Translations under genes and position numbers: made by a program | Assembly (NCBI RefSeq): GCF_003815875.1 | Contig: NZ_CP033924.1 | Location: 1,240,001-1,304,000, forward strand | Origin: Chryseobacterium lactis | GTDB taxonomy: Bacteria; Bacteroidota; Bacteroidia; Flavobacteriales; Weeksellaceae | Reading direction: 5' to 3' | Length of the DNA: 64,000 nucleotides | In this document: piece after piece, positions 1 through 8,897 of the stretch | How positions within the stretch are numbered: the stretch's first letter is position 1 | Layout: each line of letters starts with the position of its first letter | Notes under the pieces: generated by a model | Told to the model about the DNA's origin: nothing | Databases searched by the model: none | Seen by the model: the letters and a program-made list of their open reading frames with translations, nothing else

Positions 1-1041
1 GTTTTTACCGTAGATTTTGCTTCCTTCAATGGATATACTGTCAATCTTATATACATTGGAGTATATTGGGTTTATTTGCTGTCTTAGACGGTCAAAGGGA
101 CGTTTAGGAAGCTCATCCAGTATTTTCGTGTATTTTAAGCCTTCTGCATACCCGCTATCGAGGATTTTTTTCTTATCATCATAACTGGTTGCAGACATTC
201 CTTTAAGGTCAGGCTTAATGTTAATATCTGTGTATCTGTACTGTTTTTTTGTATCTCTTTTTATTCCGAAATCGATCACCTGGTTCAGGATGGATATAAT
301 ATTGTTTAAATCTTCTCTTTTGGACAGATCCTGGTTCAGGTCAACACCGATGACGATATCAATTCCCTTGTCTTTTAAAGGCTTTGAAGGATAATTTACC
401 GTCATAGCACCATCAATATAAATACTGTCTCCGATTTTAACGGGATCCATTAAAGATGGAAACGCTGAGCTGGCCATGATGGATTGTACAAGATCTCCTT
501 TTTCAAATATCTGCATATTTCCACTTTCAAGATTGGTGGCAACACATAAAAAAGGAATGGGCATTTTAGAAAAATCATCAATATTTGAGACATTTTTAAA
601 AAGCTCTTTTAGCAAATAGACATTTCGTTGCCCTGTACTGATGGAAGAGGGAAGTGTAATTTTTCCGTTTTTCAAAGGAATAGATAACAGATATTTATCT
701 ACAGATTTATTGAAAAAACTGGCTTCCTGCCTGGATTTTGGATCCATAATCAGAGAATAGAAATCTGTATCCATTACAATTTTTTCTATTTCTTTCCCTG
801 AATAGCCGGAAGCGTAAAGTCCTCCAACAATGGCTCCCATACTGGTTCCGGCAATATAATCTACTTTTACTCCTAGCGAATCTAATACTTTAAGTACTCC
901 AACATGTGAAAAGCCTTTGGCACCACCACCTGCAAGTGATAATCCTATTTTGGGATTTTTCGGAATCACTAAGTTCTTTTTTACCTGAGAATGGATCAAA
1001 AGGAGCTGGAATACGAAAAGAAGAATCAGGAGTTTTCTCAT
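1..1041 (-). CDS. Patatin-like phospholipase, probable PlpD-type surface protein (3' end outside window)
   Basis: The 347 residues in the window start with a hydrophobic signal peptide ending near HSQ and continue into a patatin domain. The glycine-rich oxyanion motif LAGGGAKGFSH lies near residue 45. The nucleophile is Ser67 in GTSMGA and the dyad Asp is Asp210 in IDGA, so the catalytic pair is present. The family hydrolyses acyl esters of phospholipids. The last residues visible (…VYKIDSISIEGSKI) resemble the start of a POTRA repeat. This fits the Bacteroidota architecture of patatin, POTRA and Omp85 barrel (type Vd-like secretion), but the barrel lies beyond the left edge, so that part is inference. 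The ATG at 1041 is only two bases after the murF-alr stop, so the gene is probably the last of the tdk-murF/alr operon. Confidence 0.88.
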   Translation of the reverse strand, partial: MRKLLILLFVFQLLLIHSQVKKNLVIPKNPKIGLSLAGGGAKGFSHVGVLKVLDSLGVKVDYIAGTSMGAIVGGLYASGYSGKEIEKIVMDTDFYSLIMDPKSRQEASFFNKSVDKYLLSIPLKNGKITLPSSISTGQRNVYLLKELFKNVSNIDDFSKMPIPFLCVATNLESGNMQIFEKGDLVQSIMASSAFPSLMDPVKIGDSIYIDGAMTVNYPSKPLKDKGIDIVIGVDLNQDLSKREDLNNIISILNQVIDFGIKRDTKKQYRYTDINIKPDLKGMSATSYDDKKKILDSGYAEGLKYTKILDELPKRPFDRLRQQINPIYSNVYKIDSISIEGSKIYGKN

Positions 1042-1043
1042 AG

Positions 1044-3491
1044 TTAATCTTTTATATAAATCCGTTTCACCCGAGGTGAAATGGAGGTTAATACTTCATA
1101 GGTTATAGTTTTGCAGTAGCCTGCGAATTCTTTTAAGCTTGGTTTGGCATTGAAAACAGTTACAGTATCTCCGTCTTTTACATTCGGAATATTGTCAACA
1201 TTAATCATCATCATATCCATGCAGATATTTCCAACGATAGGAGCTAACGTTTTATTAACGCCTAAACTTCCTACCTGATTTCCGATTAATCTCGGGATTC
1301 CGTCTGCATAGCCAACAGGAATGGTAGCAATCTTTGTCAGATGATCTGCTTTATATTTTCTGCTGTAGCCTACCGATTCTCCGTTTTCAACCATTGAAAT
1401 TTGTGAAATTACAGTTTTAAAGCTAACTACAGACTGCAGTTGATTTTGTATCTTCTCGTCCGGTGATTCTCCCAACATTCCTATTCCTATTCTCACCATA
1501 TCATACTGATGATCAGAATAGCTAGTAATTCCAGAAGAATTCAAAATATGACGAAGTGGAGCGTAACCAATTTTTTCTATTAAATAACTTGAATTTTTTT
1601 CGAAAATCTCAAACTGCTTTAAAGTAAACTCTTTTTCTTCGGGCATATCTGAAGATGACAAGTGGCTGAACATACTCTGTATTTTCAGATTTTTCTCACT
1701 TAAAGTTTCACTAAGCTGATCCAATTCAAAATCTTTAAAACCAAGACGGTGCATTCCTGTTTCCAGTTTGATATGAATCGGATATTTTTTATCGTATCCG
1801 GATTTCTGTACCGCTTCATAAAATAGTTCGAGCACTCTGAAACTGTAAATTTCTGGCTCCAGGTTGTATTCAATAATAGTGTGGTAGCTGTGTTGCTCAG
1901 GATTCATCACTATAATAGGAGTGGTGATTCCTTTTTTACGAAGCTCCACACCTTCGTCTACATATGCTACACCAAGATAATCGATGTGATGATACTGAAG
2001 AAATTCAGATATTTCGTAGCTGCCCAATCCGTAAGCGTTGGCTTTTACCATGGCCATCATTTTTGTTCCGGGCTTCAGCAGTGATTTGTGATAATTGATA
2101 TTATGAAGAATAGCATTCAGATTTACTTCCAGTACGGTATCGTGTTTTCTGAGTTCAAGGATATCTTTAAGTTTTTCAATCTCAAATTTTCTTGCTCCTT
2201 TCAGTAAAATAATCTGGTTTTCTATTTCAGTAAGGTGTTTGCTTTCAATCAACTCTTTGGTATCAATGAAAGTAAATGTTTTACTTTTAAATAATTCACT
2301 AAACTTTGAAATTTCATCGCCGATCAGGAAGACGGAATCAAAATGTTGCTCGTTCACCAATTCAGAAACCTCTTCATACAGTTCTTTGGAATTCGCATTC
2401 ACTCCTACTATATCTGTTAAGACCAAAGATTTCTTTTGTTTATTGTATTCATTCAAAAATTGAAGGGCAGTCTTTAAAGAATCGAGATCCAGGTTAAAAG
2501 AATCGTTGATGATAATATTCCCTTTATTTCCTTCGATCGCTTCAAGCCTCATTTCAACGGCTTTTAAAAGGTTGATTTTTTCAACGATCTTTTTATTTTC
2601 GATATGTAACTCCTTAAGGACTGTGATAAGCGCCATAGCGTTGGTTAATGTCGCTTCGTCTCTTTGATGAGCAGGAAAACTGATTTCTTCACCAAAATAT
2701 TCAACAATGATGTTTTCATCTTTGGAAATATTGTTTTTGATGAAGACATTATTTTCTTTTTTAAAACCGTAAGAAATTAATTTTTTATCAGCATATGAAT
2801 TTTTAATTTTTTCATCAACCAAAGGATGGTCACCATTATAAATGATCACCTGCGAATCTTTGAAAAGTTTAATCTTTTCATCAATCAACTGTTCTTCGGA
2901 AGAAAAATTGGCTGCATGGGCAGTTCCGATATGGGTAAGCAATCCGATCTGAGGATGGAAAATATGTTTAAGCTTTTCCATTTCGTTCGGATGAGATATT
3001 CCTACTTCAAAAATTCCTAGTTGATGAGAACTGTTGATTTGAAGAAGAGAAAGGGGAAGGCCAATCTGAGAATTAAAACTCTTGGGACTTTTTACAGTAG
3101 CAAATTCATTCCATAAACATTGGTATAACCATTCTTTTAAAATAGTTTTCCCGTTGCTTCCTGTGATTCCGATCGATTGTAGATGAGAATTTTCAAAATG
3201 ATATTTTGCTAATTTTTGAAGAAAATCTATAGAATTTTCAACAATGATCCACGTGATATTTTCAAACTGTGGATATTGACGTTCAGAAATAATGATATTA
3301 ATTCCCCGGTCAATTGCAGATTCAATATATTTTTCACCCGAATTTTTCGGGGTATTAATCGCAATAAAAGCAGTGTTTTTTATCGAATAAATAATCCTGC
3401 TGTCATATGCGATATTTTTAATCATTAAACTTTTGTCTCCAATAACCTGACTATTGGTGATTTCTGCAATGTGTTGTACTGTATAGTTCAT
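1044..3491 (-). CDS. murF-alr: Bifunctional MurF (UDP-MurNAc-tripeptide:D-Ala-D-Ala ligase) / alanine racemase fusion
   Basis: This 815-residue cytoplasmic protein joins two steps of peptidoglycan precursor synthesis. Residues 1 to about 450 are a Mur ligase: an N-terminal UDP-binding part, the ATP P-loop GITGSNGKT at residues 108-116, and a C-terminal ligase domain. From about residue 455 it is a fold-type III PLP alanine racemase with the PLP lysine in MVKANAYG, the VGYSRKY block carrying the expected catalytic tyrosine, and the ICMDMMM motif. The racemase supplies D-Ala for the D-Ala-D-Ala that the ligase attaches. This fusion is characteristic of Bacteroidota. It sits 58 bases downstream of tdk and two bases upstream of the patatin gene, so all three are probably co-transcribed. 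Confidence 0.96.
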   Translation of the reverse strand: MNYTVQHIAEITNSQVIGDKSLMIKNIAYDSRIIYSIKNTAFIAINTPKNSGEKYIESAIDRGINIIISERQYPQFENITWIIVENSIDFLQKLAKYHFENSHLQSIGITGSNGKTILKEWLYQCLWNEFATVKSPKSFNSQIGLPLSLLQINSSHQLGIFEVGISHPNEMEKLKHIFHPQIGLLTHIGTAHAANFSSEEQLIDEKIKLFKDSQVIIYNGDHPLVDEKIKNSYADKKLISYGFKKENNVFIKNNISKDENIIVEYFGEEISFPAHQRDEATLTNAMALITVLKELHIENKKIVEKINLLKAVEMRLEAIEGNKGNIIINDSFNLDLDSLKTALQFLNEYNKQKKSLVLTDIVGVNANSKELYEEVSELVNEQHFDSVFLIGDEISKFSELFKSKTFTFIDTKELIESKHLTEIENQIILLKGARKFEIEKLKDILELRKHDTVLEVNLNAILHNINYHKSLLKPGTKMMAMVKANAYGLGSYEISEFLQYHHIDYLGVAYVDEGVELRKKGITTPIIVMNPEQHSYHTIIEYNLEPEIYSFRVLELFYEAVQKSGYDKKYPIHIKLETGMHRLGFKDFELDQLSETLSEKNLKIQSMFSHLSSSDMPEEKEFTLKQFEIFEKNSSYLIEKIGYAPLRHILNSSGITSYSDHQYDMVRIGIGMLGESPDEKIQNQLQSVVSFKTVISQISMVENGESVGYSRKYKADHLTKIATIPVGYADGIPRLIGNQVGSLGVNKTLAPIVGNICMDMMMINVDNIPNVKDGDTVTVFNAKPSLKEFAGYCKTITYEVLTSISPRVKRIYIKD

Positions 3492-3549
3492 TGGTGCCCT
3501 TTCTGCTTTATTTTAATAGCAAATTTGCTAATCAGTTTTTATGAATATT

Positions 3550-4137
3550 TTATTTTCTCTTTAAAAGTACTTCATCAATAAATACGCGGCGGCTTACTGC
3601 TTCATAACTCTCGGTTTCTCCCAGTTCTACGAGATTATCTCCTTGTGAAGTTCTCATGGAATAATTGGCAAGATTACCAGTTCTCTTACAAATAGCATGC
3701 ACTTTTGTTACATATTCTGCCGTAGCCATTAAGTTGGGCATCGGCCCGAACGGACGTCCCAGAAAATCCATATCCAATCCGGCTATAACCACTCTTATTC
3801 CACTATTGGCAAGTTGGTTGGCAACATCTACAATACTTTCATCAAAAAACTGGGCTTCATCAATGGCTACTACATCACAATTGGAAGCCAACAGCAGAAT
3901 TTCATTAGGATTTTCTACTGCGGTACTACGAATTTTATTCTGATTATGAGAAACTACATCCTCTTCAGAATACCGGATATCCAGTTTCGGTTTAAAAATT
4001 TCTACATTCTGTCCCGCCATTTCTGCTCTTCGCAATCTTCTGATCAATTCTTCAGTTTTACCAGAAAACATAGAGCCACAGATCACTTCCATCCAACCGC
4101 TTTGTTTGGAATGATTAATTGTATTTTCTAAAAACAT
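3550..4137 (-). CDS. tdk: Thymidine kinase (type II)
   Basis: This 195-residue enzyme phosphorylates thymidine to dTMP in the pyrimidine salvage pathway. The ATP P-loop GSMFSGKT is near residue 22, the Walker B-like VVAIDEAQFF segment near residue 90, and a lasso/thymidine-binding region follows around the single cysteine in HAICKRTGN. Length and order match type II thymidine kinases. The four-ligand zinc site usual in this family (two CxxC-like pairs) is not evident: only one of the expected cysteines is present and the C-terminal CxxH/C pair is absent. The gene is first in a minus-strand operon and is transcribed divergently from the acidic repeat protein at 4199. Confidence 0.95.
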   Translation of the reverse strand: MFLENTINHSKQSGWMEVICGSMFSGKTEELIRRLRRAEMAGQNVEIFKPKLDIRYSEEDVVSHNQNKIRSTAVENPNEILLLASNCDVVAIDEAQFFDESIVDVANQLANSGIRVVIAGLDMDFLGRPFGPMPNLMATAEYVTKVHAICKRTGNLANYSMRTSQGDNLVELGETESYEAVSRRVFIDEVLLKRK

Positions 4138-4166
4138 TTGTTAAATTAGCCGTATATTTTTAACAT

Positions 4167-4174
4167 CAAAAGTA
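4167..4174 (-). promoter_or_regulatory. Candidate -7 promoter element for the tdk operon
   Basis: On the minus strand this reads TACTTTTG, an exact match to the Bacteroidota -7 consensus TAnnTTTG. It lies 30 bases before the tdk start codon, giving a short leader. No clear TTG was seen at the -33 position, so support is partial. Confidence 0.4.
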
Positions 4175-4198
4175 AGCAATTTTAATAAGAATCTTATT

Positions 4199-5692
4199 AT
4201 GCAAAATATCCAAGATTTAAAGGAAAAGATTTTTTTTGAGTCCATGAATATCATTGATAATCTGGATAAAATAAATAACGTAGACGAATTACTTTCCAAG
4301 CAAGATCTTGTAGATGAGCTTGCTAACAGGATTTCTTTTTTGAAACTACTGGAAAAGAATATTGAATATTTCGTGGCTGATGATCATCTTCAGCATTCGG
4401 AAAATAAGCACGTTTCTTTTGCCTCGGGAGAACAGGATCATCATCATGACCATCACAACGAAGTAACAGAAGAAGAGGCTATTTTTAATAACGAGCTAAA
4501 TGAAATTGACGAGCATGAAAATGATCATTTCCTTCATGAAAGCAATGAGGAAGAAGCCGTATTCAATAACCAGCTGAATGAGATTGTTGAAAATGAATTC
4601 CATGAGAATATCGTAAGTTTTGCAGCAGAAAACTATGAAGGGAAGCCGGCTGAAAATAGTGAGGAAACCCTTCCTGATCCTACAGCAGAGGATGATGATG
4701 TTTTCAATAGCCAGTTGAATGATATCGAAAATGAATCTTCAGAAACAGAGCCATACGGAGCTGTTATGAGTTTTGTGGATGAAGAAAAAATTCTTTCAGA
4801 TGCTCACCCGGATTCAGATGAAGATATCAATGAAGAGATGTTTACTGATGACGTGACAGAAGAGGAGGCGATATTTAATAATCAACTGAATGAAATTGAT
4901 CAGGATGAGAACATTTCTGAGCCTGAATCAAAAAACGATGCAGATCATGCCGAAATAACTCAAATCAGAGAAAATACAGTAAAGGAAACGATTCCAAGTA
5001 TTTTTGATACGGAAACCCTTGATGATGAAATGCTGATTGAAGAAAGTGAAGAACAATTCAGTCCATCAAATTCCTCCATAGAACAAGGAGAATTGGTTAC
5101 TGAAACTTCCAATGTAGATAATATCCTGAGTGAGATTAAAAACGATCATTCAGAGGAAGAGAAAAAGGAAAATATACTTGCAGAAGTATATGACAGGAGA
5201 AAAATTGTTGAGATAGACAAACCTGTTCCCGAAGAAACAGAAATACATCCTTCTGATGAAAGTTTTGAAAATCTGGACGAATATCATCAGGAGAAAAAAA
5301 TAAAATTATCCAATATCAAAGGACTGAAAGCAGTGCAGTCACTTTTTGACGATGATCCTCTGGAAAGAGAAACTCCAAAGGAAATCGAAAATCCAGCTGT
5401 AAAAGAAGATACGGGAAGTATTCTTAAATCTAATATTCCAACCAATTTTATGGAAGCCGAAAAGCAAAAACCGGAATTTAAATTAGATTTGAATGACAGA
5501 ATTGCTTTCTCAAAAATGTTATTTGAAGGAAGTCAGACTGATCTTAATGATGCCATAGCGCAGCTGAACCATTTCAGAACATTGGAAGAAGCTAAAGAAT
5601 ACCTGAGCGATCTTTATTACGACAGAAAGTGGAGTAAGGTGGACGAATATGCACAGAGACTTTGGATATTGGTGGAAAATAAATTCTTATAA
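4199..5692 (+). CDS. Acidic repeat-containing protein of unknown function
   Basis: This 497-residue protein has no signal peptide and no membrane segment. The N-terminal 60 residues look helical. The middle is a very acidic, probably disordered stretch with a His/Asp cluster (DHHHDHH). It carries four copies of a short motif of the form EEEAIFNNQLNEID, near residues 88, 115, 161 and 218. The last 70 residues form a compact, better-conserved-looking helical domain (from LDLNDRIAFSKMLFEGS to the end). The two ends suggest folded domains held apart by an acidic tether. The gene is two bases upstream of rsmI, so it is probably translated with it. I do not recognise a function, and I give none. 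Confidence 0.85.
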   Translation: MQNIQDLKEKIFFESMNIIDNLDKINNVDELLSKQDLVDELANRISFLKLLEKNIEYFVADDHLQHSENKHVSFASGEQDHHHDHHNEVTEEEAIFNNELNEIDEHENDHFLHESNEEEAVFNNQLNEIVENEFHENIVSFAAENYEGKPAENSEETLPDPTAEDDDVFNSQLNDIENESSETEPYGAVMSFVDEEKILSDAHPDSDEDINEEMFTDDVTEEEAIFNNQLNEIDQDENISEPESKNDADHAEITQIRENTVKETIPSIFDTETLDDEMLIEESEEQFSPSNSSIEQGELVTETSNVDNILSEIKNDHSEEEKKENILAEVYDRRKIVEIDKPVPEETEIHPSDESFENLDEYHQEKKIKLSNIKGLKAVQSLFDDDPLERETPKEIENPAVKEDTGSILKSNIPTNFMEAEKQKPEFKLDLNDRIAFSKMLFEGSQTDLNDAIAQLNHFRTLEEAKEYLSDLYYDRKWSKVDEYAQRLWILVENKFL

Positions 5693-5694
5693 TT

Positions 5695-6369
5695 TTGAGC
5701 GGAATCTTATATTTTGTTCCCACACCAGTCGGGAACCTTGAAGATATGACTTTCAGGGCGGTGAATGTCCTTAAAGAAGTTGACTATATTTTATGCGAAG
5801 ACACCAGGACTTCAGGAATACTTTTAAAGCATTTCGAAATCTCCAAGCCTTTAAAATCGTATCATTTACACAACGAGCATCAGGCTACGGAAAAAGTGAT
5901 TACAGACCTTAAAAACGGTCAGAATATCGCTATTATCACAGATGCCGGAACACCCGGTATTTCAGATCCGGGTTATCTGCTGGCAAAAGCCGGTGCAGAT
6001 AATAATATTCAGATGATCTGCCTTCCGGGAGCAACAGCATTGATTCCTGCATTGGTAGTCTCAGGTCTGCCGAATAATGAATTTTTATTTGCAGGTTTTT
6101 TACCTCAGAAAAAAGGAAGACAGACAAAACTGAAGCAGCTTGCCGAAGAAAAGAAGACTATTGTTTTATATGAAAGTCCCCATAAAATCAATACAACTCT
6201 CGAGCAGATTAAAGAATTCTTTGGAGAAGAAACAAAAGTAAGTTTAAGTCGCGAGATTTCTAAGAAGTTTGAAGAAACAAAACGTGGAACAATCAATGAA
6301 CTAATTGAATTTTCCAAGTCGAAAACTTTAAAAGGAGAGATCGTTCTTATTGTCAACAATTCTATCTGA
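5695..6369 (+). CDS. rsmI: 16S rRNA (cytidine-1402-2'-O)-methyltransferase
   Basis: This 224-residue SAM-dependent enzyme of the tetrapyrrole-methylase fold 2'-O-methylates C1402 in the ribosomal P site. Diagnostic blocks are the N-terminal LYFVPTPVGNLEDMTFRA, ILCEDTRTSGILLKH, the SAM-loop region ITDAGTPGISDPG, and CLPGATALIPALVVSGL. The start is a TTG at 5695, chosen because it gives exactly the expected family N-terminus and no ATG lies upstream of the first conserved block. It begins two bases after the preceding stop, which suggests translational coupling. The WG-repeat gene follows five bases later. Confidence 0.95.
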   Translation: MSGILYFVPTPVGNLEDMTFRAVNVLKEVDYILCEDTRTSGILLKHFEISKPLKSYHLHNEHQATEKVITDLKNGQNIAIITDAGTPGISDPGYLLAKAGADNNIQMICLPGATALIPALVVSGLPNNEFLFAGFLPQKKGRQTKLKQLAEEKKTIVLYESPHKINTTLEQIKEFFGEETKVSLSREISKKFEETKRGTINELIEFSKSKTLKGEIVLIVNNSI

Positions 6370-6374
6370 TTTCA

Positions 6375-7883
6375 TTGAAAAAATTACTTTTCGTATTATG
6401 TTCTGCAGTTTGTACGGCACAAACTAACCAGTACATGAAGGTTATCCTATCCAAAAAAACCGGACAGGAAGTAAACTCCTATGCTGAAGGATATGGAACT
6501 GTTTATGATCCTGCTTCAAAAAAGCAGGGTATTGTAGACTCTTTGGGTACTATTACTTTTGAATCCCCTTACAAAGGCAGCATTTTACATATTTTTAAAA
6601 ACAGATTTATCCTATATTCGGATGAAGCCAATACCAGAAGAAAATCTGCCGTTATTGATGAAAAAGGGAATGAATTGATTCCCTTTGATGATCATGATTT
6701 TAATACTCCCTGGTGGAGTAAGGAGAGAATTATTTCTTCCAAACAGGCAAAAGAAGCGGTGTATGATTATAATGGGAAAGAAATTATCCCATATTCAGAC
6801 AGAATCCGCTTTTCGGGAAAGAATCGTTTTTTTGTTTTAAGAGATAAAAAATGGTTTCTCTATGATTTGAATGGTAAGCAGATCAGTGAAAGAGGATTTA
6901 AAGATGATTACACCTTTAACGATGGCAAAGCATTGATTGTTAACGACGATAATCAAAGCGAAATCATTGATAATAATGGGAAAACCCTGCATGTCTTTTC
7001 AAAACAAATCTCAGATATCAATGCCTATCCATTTTTAATCACCAGAAATAAAACTACCGGTAAATACGGCCTGATCGATGTCGATGAAAATATATTGGCT
7101 GAAGAACTTTTCAATGATATCACCCCTGAATATTTTGGTAAAAGAGAATTTATTTATCTTAGAAAAGGCGGTAAAACCACAGTTTTTGCAAAAAAAGATA
7201 AAAAACTTTATCCAAATAGTTTTAAATATCTAGACCCTTTATCAGACAATCTTTTCAGCGCTTACACGGATAAATCTGATAAATTCGGAATTGTTGATCT
7301 GCAGGGAAATATAATTCTTCCTCAGGAATTTGATTTTATTAAGAGTTTTACCATTTCCGGAAAGGATTTTATTTACCTTAAAAAAGGAAGAGAGGAAAAA
7401 CTTTTAGATAAGGAACTTAAAAATACAATAATTGACGGAGCGCAGATTATGGGCTTTTATCCTCAAAATGTAATCATCAGAAGAGCGGAGAAATACTTTA
7501 AATTTTCGGTAACGAATCAATCAATAACGGAGCTGAAGGATATCAACCTGATAAAAAACCAGGATATGAACTACTTTAATCTCCTTAATCAATATTCAAA
7601 ACCTCTTGTTTGTAAAAATAATGCCAATTTTTATGGTATTTTGGATGGAAAGGGTACGGAAATTGTTCCGTTCGAATACGAAGATATTATAGCGTTTGAG
7701 AATGCTGAGAATGAGGTTGTAGTAAAAAAGGAAGGGAAATATGGAGTTTTAAACTTTCAAAATGAGCCATTAAAGGAGATTATCTATGATTCCTACCTTT
7801 GGCAAAAGGAAGCGTTAAGGCTGGATAAAAACAAAAAATCTGATTTTATTTATTTCTCAAGATTTAAAAATAATTCACTGTAA
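6375..7883 (+). CDS. Secreted WG-repeat protein
   Basis: This 502-residue protein starts at a TTG with a short signal peptide (MKKLLFVLCSAVCTAQ), so it is probably exported to the periplasm or surface. The rest is a series of WG/KWG-type repeats, for example GKYGLIDVDENIL, DKFGIVDLQGNIILP, NFYGILDGKGTEIVP and GKYGVLNFQN. These form short beta-hairpin units used as interaction surfaces in many Bacteroidota proteins. No catalytic motif was seen. It is the third gene of the operon starting at 4199. An internal ATG at 6435 would remove the signal peptide, so the TTG start is preferred. Confidence 0.82.
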   Translation: MKKLLFVLCSAVCTAQTNQYMKVILSKKTGQEVNSYAEGYGTVYDPASKKQGIVDSLGTITFESPYKGSILHIFKNRFILYSDEANTRRKSAVIDEKGNELIPFDDHDFNTPWWSKERIISSKQAKEAVYDYNGKEIIPYSDRIRFSGKNRFFVLRDKKWFLYDLNGKQISERGFKDDYTFNDGKALIVNDDNQSEIIDNNGKTLHVFSKQISDINAYPFLITRNKTTGKYGLIDVDENILAEELFNDITPEYFGKREFIYLRKGGKTTVFAKKDKKLYPNSFKYLDPLSDNLFSAYTDKSDKFGIVDLQGNIILPQEFDFIKSFTISGKDFIYLKKGREEKLLDKELKNTIIDGAQIMGFYPQNVIIRRAEKYFKFSVTNQSITELKDINLIKNQDMNYFNLLNQYSKPLVCKNNANFYGILDGKGTEIVPFEYEDIIAFENAENEVVVKKEGKYGVLNFQNEPLKEIIYDSYLWQKEALRLDKNKKSDFIYFSRFKNNSL

Positions 7884-7941
7884 TTGTAGTTAAATCATAA
7901 AAAACTATAAAAAAATCATGTATTTTATTGATTTAAATGTA

Positions 7942-7967
7942 TTGAATAACAATTTATAATATCTTTG
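7942..7967 (+). promoter_or_regulatory. Candidate promoter of fabG
   Basis: TATCTTTG at 7960-7967 matches the Bacteroidota -7 consensus TAnnTTTG exactly. The nearest TTG (7942-7944) is only 15 bases upstream, shorter than the usual 19 or so, so the -33 part is uncertain. Transcription would start near 7974, leaving a leader of about 85 bases before fabG. Confidence 0.5.
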
Positions 7968-8009
7968 CAAACCGTTTAATTCCAGAAGAGAATTATAGAT
8001 ACTGAATGA

Positions 8010-8029
8010 TTCAGCTCTCACAAGCTGAA
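8010..8029 (+). other. Hairpin in the fabG leader
   Basis: TTCAGCT and AGCTGAA form a perfect 7-bp stem around a six-base loop, about 30 bases before the fabG ATG. No U-tract follows, so it is not a standard terminator. It may affect mRNA stability or translation; this is inference. Confidence 0.45.
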
Positions 8030-8059
8030 CAAGTTATAAGAAAATAATTGTTAAGAGAT

Positions 8060-8803
8060 ATGAAATTATTAGAAGGAAAAGTAGCACTAATTACCGGAGC
8101 TACAAGAGGAATCGGGAAGGGTATTGCTGAAATGTTTGCTCAACAGGGGGCAAAAGTAGCATTCACCTACGCAGGCTCTGTAGACAAAGCTAAAGAATTA
8201 GAAGCAGCTTTAAGTTCTGTAACCCAAATTAAAGGATATCAGTCTGACGCATCGGATTATGATGCAGCTCAAAAATTGGTGGATGAAGTAATGACGGAGT
8301 TCGGCCAGATTGATATTTTGGTAAACAATGCAGGGATTACAAAAGACAACCTGTTATTGAGAATGTCCAAAGAAGATTGGGATCAAGTAATCAAAGTAAA
8401 TTTAGATTCGGTTTTTAACCTTACAAAAGCTGTGATCAAGCCAATGATGAAGGCAAGATCAGGATCTATTATCAATATGACTTCAGTAGTTGGAGTAAAA
8501 GGAAATGCAGGACAAGCCAATTATGCTGCATCCAAAGCAGGTGTTATCGGATTTACGAAATCTGTAGCACTGGAATTGGGTTCAAGAAACATCAGATGTA
8601 ATGCAATTGCTCCGGGATTCATTGAAACAGAAATGACTGCTGTTTTAGATGAAAAGACAGTTCAGGGATGGAGAGAAGGAGTTCCTATGAAAAGAGGGGG
8701 ACAGCCTGAAGACATTGCTAATGCATGCGTGTTCTTTGGAAGTGAAATGTCAGCGTATATTACCGGGCAGACATTAAACGTTGATGGAGGAATGCTGACT
8801 TAA
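8060..8803 (+). CDS. fabG: 3-oxoacyl-[acyl-carrier-protein] reductase
   Basis: This 247-residue short-chain dehydrogenase performs the NADPH-dependent reduction of 3-oxoacyl-ACP in fatty-acid elongation. It has the cofactor motif TGATRGIGKG, the NNAGIT block, the catalytic Ser of the SIINMTSVVG segment, YAASKAG with the catalytic Tyr and Lys, and the C-terminal GQTLNVDGGM. I chose the ATG at 8060 over an in-frame TTG at 8048 because it gives the standard FabG N-terminus and length. It is monocistronic, with its own -7 element upstream and a hairpin terminator downstream. Confidence 0.95.
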   Translation: MKLLEGKVALITGATRGIGKGIAEMFAQQGAKVAFTYAGSVDKAKELEAALSSVTQIKGYQSDASDYDAAQKLVDEVMTEFGQIDILVNNAGITKDNLLLRMSKEDWDQVIKVNLDSVFNLTKAVIKPMMKARSGSIINMTSVVGVKGNAGQANYAASKAGVIGFTKSVALELGSRNIRCNAIAPGFIETEMTAVLDEKTVQGWREGVPMKRGGQPEDIANACVFFGSEMSAYITGQTLNVDGGMLT

Positions 8804-8810
8804 AAATAAA

Positions 8811-8843
8811 AAAGAGGTTATACAATTTGTGTAACCTCTTTTT
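8811..8843 (+). terminator. Rho-independent terminator after fabG
   Basis: AAGAGGTTATAC pairs with GTGTAACCTCTT (one wobble or mismatch) around a short loop and is followed by a T-run. It starts 8 bases after the fabG stop. The A-run on the left means it could also stop transcripts of the converging guaC. Confidence 0.85.
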
Positions 8844-8897
8844 CCTATTTCAAAGGTTAAGTTTTTAAAAAACTAGTAAGTTTCATTATTGAAATCC

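Noticed and set aside
1881..3428. Plus-strand open frames opposite murF-alr
   Set aside because: They are antisense to a strongly supported enzyme gene and show no protein-family features.
8048..8059. TTG start four codons upstream for fabG
   Set aside because: The ATG at 8060 gives the standard FabG N-terminus and length.
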